Of a DNA stretch of 64,000 nucleotides, positions 9,751 to 18,909 are shown piece by piece. The first letter of the stretch is position 1. Each line of letters begins with the position of its first letter. The notes beneath the pieces were generated by a model. The model had not been told where the DNA came from. It did no database searches and saw only the letters and a program-made list of their open reading frames with translations. This stretch comes from JAAGZL01 sp050291725 (GTDB taxonomy: Bacteria; Pseudomonadota; Gammaproteobacteria; Chromatiales; Chromatiaceae). Both the position numbers and the translations under genes were made by a program. Where the stretch lies: NCBI GenBank assembly GCA_050291725.1, contig JBNKKH010000035.1, positions 24,156 to 88,155 on the forward strand. Direction: 5' to 3'.

Positions 9751-10605
9751 TTATTCTGCCTCATCCTTTTTAGCAGCGGGCTCTGCTTTTGCCTCAGGCT
9801 CAACTTTCTCTTCTGCTTCAACCTTAGCTTCTGGTTTAGCTTTGGCTTTGGCCTTAGGCTTGGCTTTAGCCTTTTTTGGCTTTTCTGCACCTTCATCACT
9901 CAGTCCAACGCTGGCAGCAGCACTGGCACGTCCTTCTAGAACAGCAGCAGCAACGCCTTGCACATAGAGCTGAATGGCTCTCATGGCATCGTCATTTCCT
10001 GGAATTATGTAGTCGACAGCTTCTGGATCATTGTTGGTGTCCACCACGCCTACAACAGGAATACCGAGTTTCTTAGCTTCATTTACCGCGATCTTTTCAT
10101 GACCGGTATCGATTACGAATACCGCATCAGGAAGACCTCTCATATCTTTAATTCCACCCAGGCTGCGTTCCAGCTTGGCCAGCTCGCGCTCAAGGCCAAG
10201 AGCCTCTTTCTTGTTAAAACGCTTTTCAACGCTACCATCAGCAAACATATCTTCCAGCTCTTTCAGGCGCTTGATAGATTGCTTAATGGTTTTAAAGTTG
10301 GTCAACATGCCACCGAGCCAGCGGTGGTTTACAAAAGGCATACCACAACGCTCAGCCTCTTCGCGTACTGTTTCTTGAGCGGCACGTTTGGTTCCTACAA
10401 ACAAAATCTTGCCGCCATTAGCACTCAGGGTGCCAAGGAAATTCATTGCGTCGTTGAACATTGGTAGCGTCTGTTCAAGATTGATAATGTGAATCTTGTT
10501 ACGCTGACCGAAGATGTAAGAACCCATTTTGGGGTTCCAATAGCGGGTCTGATGCCCAAAATGTACGCCAGCCTCAAGCATCTGGCGCATAGATACTGCA
10601 CTCAT
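9751..10605 (-). CDS. rpsB: 30S ribosomal protein S2 with a long Ala/Lys/Glu/Pro tail
   Basis: This is S2 of the small ribosomal subunit, starting MSAVSMRQMLEAGVHFGHQTRYWNPKM, with canonical blocks throughout (GTKRAAQ, NHRWLGGMLTNFKT, VDTNNDPEAVDYIIPGNDDA). The core ends near residue 240. The remaining 44 residues are a low-complexity tail rich in Lys, Ala, Glu and Pro (KPKAKAKAKPEAK-like), probably disordered. Such tails occur in some S2 proteins, but the enterobacterial protein lacks one. It is the first gene of the minus-strand cluster. Confidence 0.97.
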   Translation of the reverse strand: MSAVSMRQMLEAGVHFGHQTRYWNPKMGSYIFGQRNKIHIINLEQTLPMFNDAMNFLGTLSANGGKILFVGTKRAAQETVREEAERCGMPFVNHRWLGGMLTNFKTIKQSIKRLKELEDMFADGSVEKRFNKKEALGLERELAKLERSLGGIKDMRGLPDAVFVIDTGHEKIAVNEAKKLGIPVVGVVDTNNDPEAVDYIIPGNDDAMRAIQLYVQGVAAAVLEGRASAAASVGLSDEGAEKPKKAKAKPKAKAKAKPEAKVEAEEKVEPEAKAEPAAKKDEAE

Positions 10606-10819
10606 AGTGTTACTCCGAATTGTATAGGGTTAGTCCTCCATGTACCCCGGTCGTCGACTGAACAGCCCCTAATTAGGTCCGATTGAAACCCCTATCAGAC
10701 CAGCTTTTTGGCTAAAACAGCACCCCGGCAACCGTGTCGGTACATGTGTGTAATAATATCTGGGACAGCAATTGCCATTCCAGGGCGCGTTTTATACCAT
10801 ACGCTGCTTGTTATAACAA
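10606..10819 (-). promoter_or_regulatory. rpsB promoter and long S2 leader
   Basis: Read on the minus strand, TTGTTA (10814-10819) and TATAAA (10791-10796) are spaced by 17 bases, a good sigma-70 promoter. Transcription would start near 10784, giving a leader of about 180 bases before the rpsB ATG. Long structured rpsB leaders that bind S2 for feedback control are known in gammaproteobacteria; the length fits, but I did not fold this leader. Confidence 0.55.
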
Positions 10820-10879
10820 TCACCTAACGCCGTCCAAGATGTTGGTTTTTCCGATTATTTCCGGCCAAGAGAACTAAAT

Positions 10880-11647
10880 ATGAGCATCACAATAAAAACA
10901 GCTGAAGAGATAGATAGTATGCGAATTGCCTGCCGCCTAGCCGCTGAAGTTCTGGAAATGATAGAACCACATGTGAAACAAGGCGTTACTACTGGAGAGC
11001 TGGACCGCATCTGTCACGACTATATCGTTAACCAGCAAGATGCCATTCCAGCTCCCCTGCACTACCGCGGGTTTCCGAAATCTATCTGTACCTCAGTGAA
11101 TCACCAGGTCTGTCACGGCATACCTGGCGATAAAACCCTGAAAAATGGAGATATAGTCAACATAGACGTAACTGTAATCAAGAATGGCTTCCATGGCGAC
11201 ACCAGCAAAATGTTCATGATTGGGGAGCCATCCATCCTTGCCCAAAGGTTGTGCAAAGTAACGAGAGATGCAATGTTCATTGGCATAGATCAAGTAAAAC
11301 CTGGAGCACGTCTGAATGATATTGGTTCTGCTATCCAGAAATTTGTGGAACCACACAACTATTCAATAGTAAGAGAGTATTGTGGTCATGGCATCGGCAG
11401 AGAGTTTCACGAAGATCCTCAGGTTCTACACTATAAAACACAGGAAAAAGGACCAGAGCTACAACCTGGAATGTGTTTTACCATCGAACCCATGATCAAT
11501 ACAGGTAAACGCATGATTAAACTGTTACCGGATGGATGGACCGTTGTCACCAAAGATCGCAGCCTCTCTGCCCAGTGGGAACACACCGTACTGGTGACCG
11601 AAAAAGGTTATGAAATCCTTACCCTACGCCAGGAAGAGCGAGAATAG
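10880..11647 (+). CDS. map: Type I methionine aminopeptidase
   Basis: This 255-residue enzyme removes the initiator Met from nascent proteins. The five metal ligands are visible: Asp in VNIDVTVI, Asp in HGDTSKMF, His in GHGIGREFHEDP, Glu in FTIEPMI and Glu in WEHTVLV. It is divergent from rpsB, as in E. coli, and its stop is one base before the glnD ATG. Confidence 0.96.
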   Translation: MSITIKTAEEIDSMRIACRLAAEVLEMIEPHVKQGVTTGELDRICHDYIVNQQDAIPAPLHYRGFPKSICTSVNHQVCHGIPGDKTLKNGDIVNIDVTVIKNGFHGDTSKMFMIGEPSILAQRLCKVTRDAMFIGIDQVKPGARLNDIGSAIQKFVEPHNYSIVREYCGHGIGREFHEDPQVLHYKTQEKGPELQPGMCFTIEPMINTGKRMIKLLPDGWTVVTKDRSLSAQWEHTVLVTEKGYEILTLRQEERE

Positions 11648-11648
11648 A

Positions 11649-14315
11649 ATGAAACGCGTCTTTAACGGAATAGAGTTCGACCAAGCCCTCTCTCAGACCG
11701 ATAACCAACTAGCTCTGTACCGCAAGACTCTGGCAGATAGCACAGCAACCCTGACAGAAGGTTTTAAAGAAGGGGTAGCTGTATCCACCCTGGTCTCACT
11801 GCGAGCTAAATTGATCGATTCACTGCTAAAACGGGCCTGGCAGAAAAATATGCCTGAGGATACCAAAGCAGCCCTGGTGGCTGTTGGTGGATACGGACGG
11901 GGCGAACTGCATCCAAACTCTGATATTGATCTAATGATCCTAGTGGAACCCAGAGAGCTGAAACGCCTCAAGGGCAACTTGGAACAACTCCTAACCTTCT
12001 TGTGGGATATAGGGCTAGAGGTTGGACACAGCGTACGCTCAGTGAAGGAGTGTGCAAAAGAGGCGAAACAGGATTTAACCGTCATAACAAACGTCATGGA
12101 ATCACGCCTGCTTGCTGGCGATCATGAGATGTTGCTCAAAATGCGCGCTGCCATCGCTCCCAACAAAATCTGGCCCAGCGACAAGTTCTTCACGGCCAAA
12201 TGGCAGGAACAGAAACAGCGTTATGCAAAATATGACGATTCAGCCACTAATCTGGAACCAAACTTAAAAGAGGGTCCTGGTGGTCTAAGAGATATCCAGA
12301 CCGTTGGTTGGGTAGCAAAACGCTATTTTGGCTGTGAAACCATGCACGGCCTAGTTGGTCACAACTTCCTGAAGGAGGCAGAGTATGAATCCTTGATGGA
12401 GGGGCGTGCCCTGCTCTGGAAAATCCGTTTTGCCCTGCACATTCTAACCGGTCGCCGAGAAGATCGTTTGCTGTTCGACTATCAGCGCGCCCTTGCTGAA
12501 GAGTTTGGTTTTGTGGATCAGGAACACAGTTTGGCGGTTGAGCAGTTCATGCAGCGTTATTACCGAACTGTAATCCGCATAGAACGTCTCAATGAACGCC
12601 TGCTACAGCTATTCGAAGAGGCCATACTGCTCGAGAACCAACCAGCAGAAATCCTCAATATCAACAAGCGATTCCAGGCCAGAAACGGCTTTATCGAAGT
12701 AACTGACGACGGCATATTCAAGCGCTACCCCTTTGCCTTGTTAGAGATTTTTCTACTACTGCAACTCTATCCAGAGCTAAAGGGCGTCCGCGCCAGCACC
12801 GTAAGGCTTATTCGCTCCCACCGTCATCTTATCGATGATGATTTCCGTGACGATCTGCGGGCCAAAAGCCTGTTTATGGAGATTATACGCCAATCCAACG
12901 GGGTAACCTCAGAGCTGAGGCGTATGAACCGCTACGGCATTCTCTCAGCCTACCTGCCTAAATTTGGCAACATCATAGGCCGCATGCAGTATGATCTATT
13001 CCATGTCTATACTGTGGATGAACACACCCTATTTGTAGTACGCAATCTGCGCCGTTTTGCCGTTCCTTGGAGAGCAGAAGAGTTTCCCCGCTGTAGTGAA
13101 ATCATCAATCGTCTGCCAAAACAGGAACTAATCTTTCTAGCCGGCCTGTTTCATGACATAGCCAAGGGGCGTGATGGCGACCACTCTGAACTGGGGGCGC
13201 ATGATGCTTGGGAGTTCTGCAAGAAACATGGGCTGAGTGACTACGACAGTAAACTGGTGGCATGGCTGGTGAAAAACCATCTGCTGATGTCTATCACTGT
13301 TCAGAGAGAGGACATCCATGATCCAGAGGTGATCCTCAACTTTGCAAAAAAAGTAGGCACCCTGGCCCGACTTGACCACCTCTACCTACTCACGGTGGCA
13401 GATATTCGGGCAACCGACCCGAAAAAGTGGAACTCCTGGAAAGACTCCCTCCTTAAAGATCTCCACACTCTAACCACAAGAGCTATGCTGCGCGGCCTGG
13501 AACAACCACTCGACTCTGATGAAGTAATCCGGGAAAAACAAAGAGATGCCAGTGAAGAACTGGAAAGAAAGAGTGTCCCACTAGGCGAGATTGACGACCT
13601 GTGGAGTACCCTAAGCGCAGACTATTTTCTCTACTCCTCAGTTGAGGAGATAATCTCCCATACAGAATTTATCCTTTCTCTACCTGAAGATACTGGACCT
13701 GAAATCAAGCTGAGAAGCAAAACTGGGCGTGGTGGCTCAGAGGTGTTCATCTACTCCCATGATCGTTTAGGACTATTTGCGGTTACCACAGCCCTGCTGG
13801 ATCAACTACGCCTTGACGTGGTAGACGCCAGAATTGAAACCACTTCGGATGGACGCTCCCTCGACAGCTACCGCGTGTTGGAGTACGACGGCAACGCCAT
13901 TGACGACGAAGAGAGGGCGCAGAAAATAATCAAGGCGCTGAAAAACGGACTTAATAACCCGGATAGAATCAATTTCAATGTTTCCAGACGTATTCCCCGC
14001 CAGGTAAAACATTTTAAAATACCAACCAATATAGAAGTCAGTCAGGACGACGCCCATCAACGCACAATCCTTAAACTTGTTTCATCAGACCGGCCAGGAC
14101 TTTTGGCTCATGTTGGTCATGCCTTCTCTCTGTGCCACGTAAACCTAAAGGCGGCTAAAATTGCCACCATTGGTGCTGAAGCTGAAGATACCTTCTTTAT
14201 TACCGGGGAAGATAAGAAACAGATAACAGACCCACAAAAGCTGCAATGCCTACAAGAGAGCATACTGCAGCAGCTTGATGCTGATGAACAGGGGCCAAAA
14301 GAACTAACATTCTAA
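11649..14315 (+). CDS. glnD: Bifunctional uridylyltransferase / uridylyl-removing enzyme GlnD
   Basis: GlnD senses glutamine and modifies PII proteins. I start at the ATG at 11649, just after the map stop, giving 888 residues; a longer in-frame start would lie inside map. It has a nucleotidyltransferase domain (GGYGRGELHPNSDIDLMIL), the GlnD linker, an HD hydrolase domain (LAGLFHDIAKGRDGDHSELGA) and two C-terminal ACT domains (about residues 690-880), where glutamine binds. No unusual residue change was noticed. Confidence 0.95.
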   Translation: MKRVFNGIEFDQALSQTDNQLALYRKTLADSTATLTEGFKEGVAVSTLVSLRAKLIDSLLKRAWQKNMPEDTKAALVAVGGYGRGELHPNSDIDLMILVEPRELKRLKGNLEQLLTFLWDIGLEVGHSVRSVKECAKEAKQDLTVITNVMESRLLAGDHEMLLKMRAAIAPNKIWPSDKFFTAKWQEQKQRYAKYDDSATNLEPNLKEGPGGLRDIQTVGWVAKRYFGCETMHGLVGHNFLKEAEYESLMEGRALLWKIRFALHILTGRREDRLLFDYQRALAEEFGFVDQEHSLAVEQFMQRYYRTVIRIERLNERLLQLFEEAILLENQPAEILNINKRFQARNGFIEVTDDGIFKRYPFALLEIFLLLQLYPELKGVRASTVRLIRSHRHLIDDDFRDDLRAKSLFMEIIRQSNGVTSELRRMNRYGILSAYLPKFGNIIGRMQYDLFHVYTVDEHTLFVVRNLRRFAVPWRAEEFPRCSEIINRLPKQELIFLAGLFHDIAKGRDGDHSELGAHDAWEFCKKHGLSDYDSKLVAWLVKNHLLMSITVQREDIHDPEVILNFAKKVGTLARLDHLYLLTVADIRATDPKKWNSWKDSLLKDLHTLTTRAMLRGLEQPLDSDEVIREKQRDASEELERKSVPLGEIDDLWSTLSADYFLYSSVEEIISHTEFILSLPEDTGPEIKLRSKTGRGGSEVFIYSHDRLGLFAVTTALLDQLRLDVVDARIETTSDGRSLDSYRVLEYDGNAIDDEERAQKIIKALKNGLNNPDRINFNVSRRIPRQVKHFKIPTNIEVSQDDAHQRTILKLVSSDRPGLLAHVGHAFSLCHVNLKAAKIATIGAEAEDTFFITGEDKKQITDPQKLQCLQESILQQLDADEQGPKELTF

Positions 14316-14430
14316 TCTAAGCATGTTAGACACTGTCCAGACCGCTATCTATGGAATATACTACGCGGCTTTATTGAGTACGCGCCAAGTTAAAAACATT
14401 ACAGTTTAAGAAGATCGACCGAGGTATCGC

Positions 14431-15651
14431 ATGATCAAAATTAACGAAAACTTCAATAAGCTCCAGGCATCCTACCTGTTCTCGGACATAGCCAAAAGGG
14501 TAGCGTCCCATCAGAATGCCCATCCAGAACAGGATGTAATCAAGCTCGGCATCGGTGATGTCACTCGCGCCCTGCCTGACGCCTGCATCAAGGCCATGCA
14601 TGCCGCTGTGGACGAGATGGCGAACGATGCAAGTTTTCGTGGATATGGTCCAGAACAGGGCTACGACTTTCTGCGTGAAGCCATCGCCAAAGGTGACTTC
14701 CAGTCACGTGGCTGCAGTGTGGATGCAGACGAGGTTTTTGTCAGCGATGGAGCCAAGTGCGACAGCGGCAACTTCCAGGAGATCTTCTCCAACGACATCA
14801 CCGTAGCTATACCCGATCCGGTCTATCCAGTTTATGTCGACACCAATGTAATGGCGGGACGCACTGGTGAAGCTGAGGGCGGACGCTATAACGGCTTGGT
14901 CTATCTGGAGGCAACCAAAGAGAATGGCTTTATTCCAGAGATACCAAACGCACAGGTTGATCTGATCTATCTCTGCTTCCCCAACAACCCGACCGGAGCC
15001 ACCATCACCCACGACGAGCTTAAAAAGTGGGTAGATTTCGCCCGCGAGTCCAAGGCGTTGATTCTGTACGATGCAGCCTACGAGGCATTTGTTCAGGACG
15101 AAGGCATCCCCCGCTCTATCTATGAGATAGAAGGCGCGCGTGAAGTAGCTGTTGAATTCAGAAGCTTCTCTAAGACCGCAGGCTTCACCGGTACTCGTTG
15201 TGCTTATACTGTAGTACCGAAAGAGTGCATGGCCTATACCGCATCGGGTGAAGCAGTATCCGTTCACTCCCTATGGAATCGCCGCCACACCACCAAATTT
15301 AACAGCGTATCATATCCAATACAGCGTGCTGCTGAAGCGGTATACAGTGATGAAGGTCAGGCCCAGGTTAAAGAGCTGATCTCTTACTATCTGAATAATG
15401 CCGCCTATATTCGCGAGAAAATGACCGCTCTGGGCTATGACTGCATCGGCGGTGATAACTCTCCTTACATCTGGATTGATGGAAAAATGGACTCCTGGGA
15501 GTTCTTTGACCTGCTACTGAACAAAGCTGGAGTGGTCTGTACCCCCGGAGCAGGTTTTGGTAAATGCGGCGAAGGTTATATCCGGATAAGCGCCTTTAAC
15601 AGCTTTGAGAATGTTAAAAAGGCGATGGACCGGATCAGCAACAGTATATAA
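14431..15651 (+). CDS. dapL: LL-diaminopimelate aminotransferase DapL
   Basis: This 406-residue fold-type I PLP aminotransferase begins INENFNKLQASYLFSDIAKRV and has KLGIGDVTRALP, the DapL-type N-terminus. The PLP lysine is K248 in FRSFSKTAGFTGTR. DapL converts tetrahydrodipicolinate to LL-diaminopimelate in one step, bypassing succinylation. It follows glnD and precedes lysA by 16 bases, so the two form a lysine/diaminopimelate module. A GAGG ribosome-binding site precedes the ATG. In many gammaproteobacteria succinylase-branch dap genes occupy this place; DapL is the less common solution. Confidence 0.9.
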   Translation: MIKINENFNKLQASYLFSDIAKRVASHQNAHPEQDVIKLGIGDVTRALPDACIKAMHAAVDEMANDASFRGYGPEQGYDFLREAIAKGDFQSRGCSVDADEVFVSDGAKCDSGNFQEIFSNDITVAIPDPVYPVYVDTNVMAGRTGEAEGGRYNGLVYLEATKENGFIPEIPNAQVDLIYLCFPNNPTGATITHDELKKWVDFARESKALILYDAAYEAFVQDEGIPRSIYEIEGAREVAVEFRSFSKTAGFTGTRCAYTVVPKECMAYTASGEAVSVHSLWNRRHTTKFNSVSYPIQRAAEAVYSDEGQAQVKELISYYLNNAAYIREKMTALGYDCIGGDNSPYIWIDGKMDSWEFFDLLLNKAGVVCTPGAGFGKCGEGYIRISAFNSFENVKKAMDRISNSI

Positions 15652-15667
15652 TTCAAGGTAACTAGTT

Positions 15668-16921
15668 ATGCCAATGTCCCAAGGTTTTACTGACAGGCTA
15701 ATCCCACGTCTAGATGAGATTGCTGAACATTTCGGAACCCCGTTTCATATCTATGATGAAGCAGGTATCAGAGAAACCGGCAACCACCTAAACGAGATTT
15801 TTGCAGGTATCGAAGGCTTCCGCGAGTACTTTGCGGTTAAGGCTCTGCCCAACCCTGGAATCCTCAATATCACCAGCTCCCTTGGCTTTGGTTTCGACTG
15901 CAGTTCTGTAGCAGAGCTGCAGCTCAGTCGTGCTGCCGGTGGCCGGGGTGAAGACATCATGTTCACTTCCAACAACACCAGTCAGGAAGAGTTCAACGCG
16001 GCAGAGGCTGATGGTGGCTGCATTCTGAATCTGGATGATATCTCCCTGCTGCAGAAGCTTCCGCATAAACCTGATCTGATCTGTTTCCGCTACAACCCAG
16101 GGGAGCGCAGAACCGGCAACCACATAATAGGTCATCCAGAAGAGTCTAAGTATGGTGTCACCTATGAGCAGATTCTAGATGCCTACCGTCAGGCCCAGGA
16201 GATGGGTATAGAGCGCTTTGGTCTGCACACCATGCTGGCTTCAAATGAGCTGAACTACACCTACATGGTGGAGACCTCAGACATGTTATTGGAGATGGTG
16301 GAGTTCATCTCTAGCGAACTGGATATCACCTTCGAATTTATCAATATCGGCGGCGGTCTGGGTATCCCCTATCGTCCCGACGACGCTCCTCTGAATATAG
16401 AGGCCATGGCCCGCGAAATTACTGAACATTTTGTCCAATTCAGACAGCGCAACGGCTATGCACCTAGGCTGTTTGTAGAGAGTGGCCGTTACATCACCGG
16501 ACCCCATGGTGCTCTGGTGACTCGCGCTATTAACCGCAAAGAGATATACCGCACCTACGTGGGAGTTGACGCCTGCATGTCATCTCTTATGCGTCCTGGA
16601 ATGTATGACGCCTACCACCACATCACAGTGCCAGGAAAGAGCGGAGATGAGGAGGTGGTGGATGTAGCTGGATCCCTGTGCGAAAACAACGACAAGTTTG
16701 CTGTTCAGCGCGCTCTACCGAAGGTGGAAGATGGTGATCTGCTGATAATCCACGACACTGGTGCCCACGGCCATGCCATGGGCTTTAACTACAATGGCCG
16801 TCTAAGACCACAAGAGCTGCTGCTGCGCGAAGATGGATCTGTGGAATTGATTCGTCGCGCAGAGACCCTAGATGATCATTTCGCAACCTTAGATTTCGAA
16901 GATAAGGTGTTGGGTATTTAA
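15668..16921 (+). CDS. lysA: Diaminopimelate decarboxylase
   Basis: This 417-residue fold-type III PLP decarboxylase makes lysine from meso-diaminopimelate. The PLP lysine is K58 in FREYFAVKALPNPGIL. A phosphate-binding glycine run (NIGGGLGIPY), the ESGRYITGPHGALV block and a C-terminal active-site Cys (SLCENNDKFA) are visible. Neighbouring dapL supports LysA over carboxynorspermidine decarboxylase. An epimerase (dapF) is still needed between DapL and LysA and is not in this window. Confidence 0.85.
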   Translation: MPMSQGFTDRLIPRLDEIAEHFGTPFHIYDEAGIRETGNHLNEIFAGIEGFREYFAVKALPNPGILNITSSLGFGFDCSSVAELQLSRAAGGRGEDIMFTSNNTSQEEFNAAEADGGCILNLDDISLLQKLPHKPDLICFRYNPGERRTGNHIIGHPEESKYGVTYEQILDAYRQAQEMGIERFGLHTMLASNELNYTYMVETSDMLLEMVEFISSELDITFEFINIGGGLGIPYRPDDAPLNIEAMAREITEHFVQFRQRNGYAPRLFVESGRYITGPHGALVTRAINRKEIYRTYVGVDACMSSLMRPGMYDAYHHITVPGKSGDEEVVDVAGSLCENNDKFAVQRALPKVEDGDLLIIHDTGAHGHAMGFNYNGRLRPQELLLREDGSVELIRRAETLDDHFATLDFEDKVLGI

Positions 16922-16930
16922 ACCCACTAT

Positions 16931-17006
16931 GTAGGAGCCCGCCCCTGGGGCGATTTGTCTGGAATTATTCTCGATCTTGAATCGCCCAGAAGGCTGGGCT
17001 CTGACC
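16931..17006. repeat. REP-like inverted repeat after lysA
   Basis: The left arm GTAGGAGCCCGCCCCTGGGG (16931-16950, continuing as CGATT) is an imperfect inverted copy of the right arm at about 16979-17006 (AATCGCCCAGAAGGCTGGG...). Each arm is GC-rich and can itself fold. A GTAGGAGC start followed by a GC-rich palindrome is the pattern of REP/BIME elements in gammaproteobacteria. It lies just 3' of lysA and could stabilise or end that message. Copy number elsewhere is unknown from this window. Confidence 0.6.
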
Positions 17007-17083
17007 CACATGGCCATGAATGCTCCAAACATTCATTTGGGATTACCACCCTCCATGGTGGTCAGATGTGGGGGATGCAAAAA

Positions 17084-17100
17084 GATTGCTTGGAGCAATC
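17084..17100. repeat. Perfect 7-bp hairpin
   Basis: GATTGCT (17084-17090) and AGCAATC (17094-17100) form a perfect stem with a 3-base loop. It is just downstream of the stop of the small minus-strand gene at 17118-17426 and may end or process that transcript; no T run follows. Confidence 0.4.
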
Positions 17101-17117
17101 GATGCCTACAGCCAAGA

Positions 17118-17426
17118 TCAGGCAAACATATCCACACCCAGCATATGGCTGATCTGCTCCCGTTCCGCATCCATAGTTTGGGATTGGTAGGCCTGAACCG
17201 CCTGCCGCGCTCTAGTGGTTAAACCAGATAAATCATCGTCTAGGGTCAAAGCGTTAGCCCGACTGCCTAAGCTATTACGTTCTTGATCACTCAGAGAGGT
17301 GGGTTGTCTACCTCGCTCCACACGGGTCTCATCCCGCAGACGGTCAATCTCCTGCGGAAAAGCCTGCGCACGCTGTTGCTGCGCATTTACCAATGGAATC
17401 AAGGCACTACCGACGATAGCTGTCAC
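17118..17426 (-). CDS. Hypothetical protein, 102 residues
   Basis: Not a named family to me. It has a short hydrophobic N-terminus (TAIVGSALIPLV) followed by a charged helical body, and ends AVQAYQSQTMDAEREQISHMLGVDMFA. That hydrophilic helix with a C-terminal LGVD-aromatic-Ala ending resembles small conserved hypothetical proteins I associate with gammaproteobacteria (memory, not a search). The start is GTG at 17424-17426; an in-frame stop lies 18 bases upstream and no strong ribosome-binding site is seen. It stands alone between lysA and hinT. Confidence 0.65.
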   Translation of the reverse strand: MTAIVGSALIPLVNAQQQRAQAFPQEIDRLRDETRVERGRQPTSLSDQERNSLGSRANALTLDDDLSGLTTRARQAVQAYQSQTMDAEREQISHMLGVDMFA

Positions 17427-17471
17427 GGGATTACCAACATTTCAGTAAAGCTTCATACTTAATCATAGACT

Positions 17472-17497
17472 AAAAACAGGGCCCGGGTATTAGGGCC
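17472..17497 (-). terminator. Probable intrinsic terminator after hinT
   Basis: On the minus strand GGCCC (17493-17497) pairs with GGGCC (17480-17484), and a run of five T follows shortly after (17472-17476). It lies about 90 bases past the hinT stop, in the right orientation to end the dnaX-ybaB-recR-hinT transcript. The stem is short, so strength is uncertain. Confidence 0.45.
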
Positions 17498-17584
17498 AGG
17501 GCAACTGATGATGGCCGAGCAATATTCTATATCAAAAAGTTTTTTTCATCCCTGATACCTCTGCCCTATTCATTAGGCCCTGCT

Positions 17585-17929
17585 CTATCCAGGCGGCCAA
17601 CCCATCTGCCTGCCACCCAGTAAATGTAGATGAATATGGTACACAGCCTGCCCACCATCGGAGTTGCAGTTCATTACAGTACGGTAGCCTGGTTCAGCCA
17701 GCCCCTCCTGGGCCGCCACCTGTTTTGCCACCTGATATAGCTTACCCAAAAGCTCTGTATCTTCATCTGTAATGTCATTAATAGTGCTGATGTGTTTTTT
17801 AGGAATAATTAGAATATGGGTAGGGGCTTGGGGAGCAATGTCACGAAATGCCAGGACATCATCGGTCTCCATTACTGTATCAGGCTTGATCTCGCCAGAT
17901 ACCATTTTACAAAACAGACAGTCACTCAT
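17585..17929 (-). CDS. hinT: HIT-family purine nucleoside phosphoramidase HinT
   Basis: This 114-residue histidine-triad protein has the catalytic motif HIHLHLL (in QAVYHIHLHLLGGR), a family N-terminus (DCLFCKMVSGEI) and the WPPG C-terminus. HinT hydrolyses AMP-lysine and related phosphoramidates. It is 29 bases downstream of recR in the same direction. Confidence 0.93.
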   Translation of the reverse strand: MSDCLFCKMVSGEIKPDTVMETDDVLAFRDIAPQAPTHILIIPKKHISTINDITDEDTELLGKLYQVAKQVAAQEGLAEPGYRTVMNCNSDGGQAVYHIHLHLLGGRQMGWPPG

Positions 17930-17958
17930 TCTGGGGTCCTTATCCTCTAAAGAAAGTA

Positions 17959-18555
17959 CTAGATCTCCTGCCGACCGGCAAAAGCGTGAGAAATGGTGCT
18001 ACCATCAACATACTCCAGCTCACCGCCCATAGGCACTCCGTGGGCTATACGGGTGGTGCGAACGCTCCTGGAGTGGGCCATATCGCTAATATAGTGAGCA
18101 GTGGCCTCCCCTTCTACTGTGGTATTAGTAGCTAGAATCAACTCGGTAACTACGCCTTCGTCCAACCTCTGTTGTAGCTGGTCCAGACCTATCTCTTTGG
18201 GCCCAATACCATCCAGGGGAGAGAGATGCCCTCCCAATACGAAATAGCGCCCGCGGTAGTCGATGGACTGCTCTATTACCATCAGTTCAGCCGGTGTTTC
18301 CACTACACACAAAAGTGAATCATCCCGGTTGTTATTGGCACAGAGAGAACAAACCTCCATCTCGCTCAGGGTACGGCAACGGTTACAATTCCCTATCTTC
18401 TCCATCGCCTCTGCCAATACATTTGCAAGATTACGTCCGCCCTCACGGTCTCTCTCCAGCAGGTAAAAGGCCATGCGTTGGGCCGATTTTGGACCGACAC
18501 CGGGCAGACAGCGTAAGGCATCCATCAAATTGGTTAGTAGAGTTGGACCAGACAT
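17959..18555 (-). CDS. recR: Recombination mediator RecR
   Basis: This 198-residue protein of the RecFOR pathway loads RecA at gaps. It has the helix-hairpin-helix start (LTNLMDALRCLPGVGPKSAQRMAFYLL), a four-cysteine zinc finger (CNRCRTLSEMEVCSLC) and a Toprim domain (LLCVVETPAELMVIE). It is three bases from ybaB; the dnaX-ybaB-recR order is classic. Confidence 0.96.
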   Translation of the reverse strand: MSGPTLLTNLMDALRCLPGVGPKSAQRMAFYLLERDREGGRNLANVLAEAMEKIGNCNRCRTLSEMEVCSLCANNNRDDSLLCVVETPAELMVIEQSIDYRGRYFVLGGHLSPLDGIGPKEIGLDQLQQRLDEGVVTELILATNTTVEGEATAHYISDMAHSRSVRTTRIAHGVPMGGELEYVDGSTISHAFAGRQEI

Positions 18556-18558
18556 AGC

Positions 18559-18882
18559 TTAGAACGGCATTTTAAACCCTGGTGGTAGACCCATGCCGCT
18601 GGTAAGGCCAGACATACTCTCCTTGGTTTTCGCAGCTACCTTTTGAACCGCAGCATTTATGGCAGCAGCCACCAGGTCTTCCAGCATCTCTTTATCATCA
18701 CCAATTAGGCTGTCATCGATTGAGACTCGCTTTACCTCATGTTGCCCATTCATCACGATCTTTACCAGGCCGCCACCAGATTCCGCTTCAACCTCTTCCT
18801 GAGCTAGCTTCTCCTGGGCCTTCTCCATATCGGCCTGCATCTTCTGGACCTGTTTCATCATGTTGCCTAAACCACCACGCAT
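18559..18882 (-). CDS. ybaB: Nucleoid-associated protein YbaB/EbfC
   Basis: This 107-residue small DNA-binding dimer has an N-terminal Met/Gln-rich helix (MMKQVQKMQADMEKAQEKLAQEEVE) followed by the conserved core GLVKIVMNGQHEVKRVSIDDSLI and the C-terminal GMGLPPGFKMPF. It lies between dnaX and recR. Confidence 0.94.
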   Translation of the reverse strand: MRGGLGNMMKQVQKMQADMEKAQEKLAQEEVEAESGGGLVKIVMNGQHEVKRVSIDDSLIGDDKEMLEDLVAAAINAAVQKVAAKTKESMSGLTSGMGLPPGFKMPF

Positions 18883-18909
18883 ATGTATATCCTCACTATT
18901 TCTATATCG

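Noticed and set aside
9699..9939. Open frames on both strands inside the rpsB tail
   Set aside because: They are shadows of the repetitive Lys/Ala/Glu codons of rpsB.
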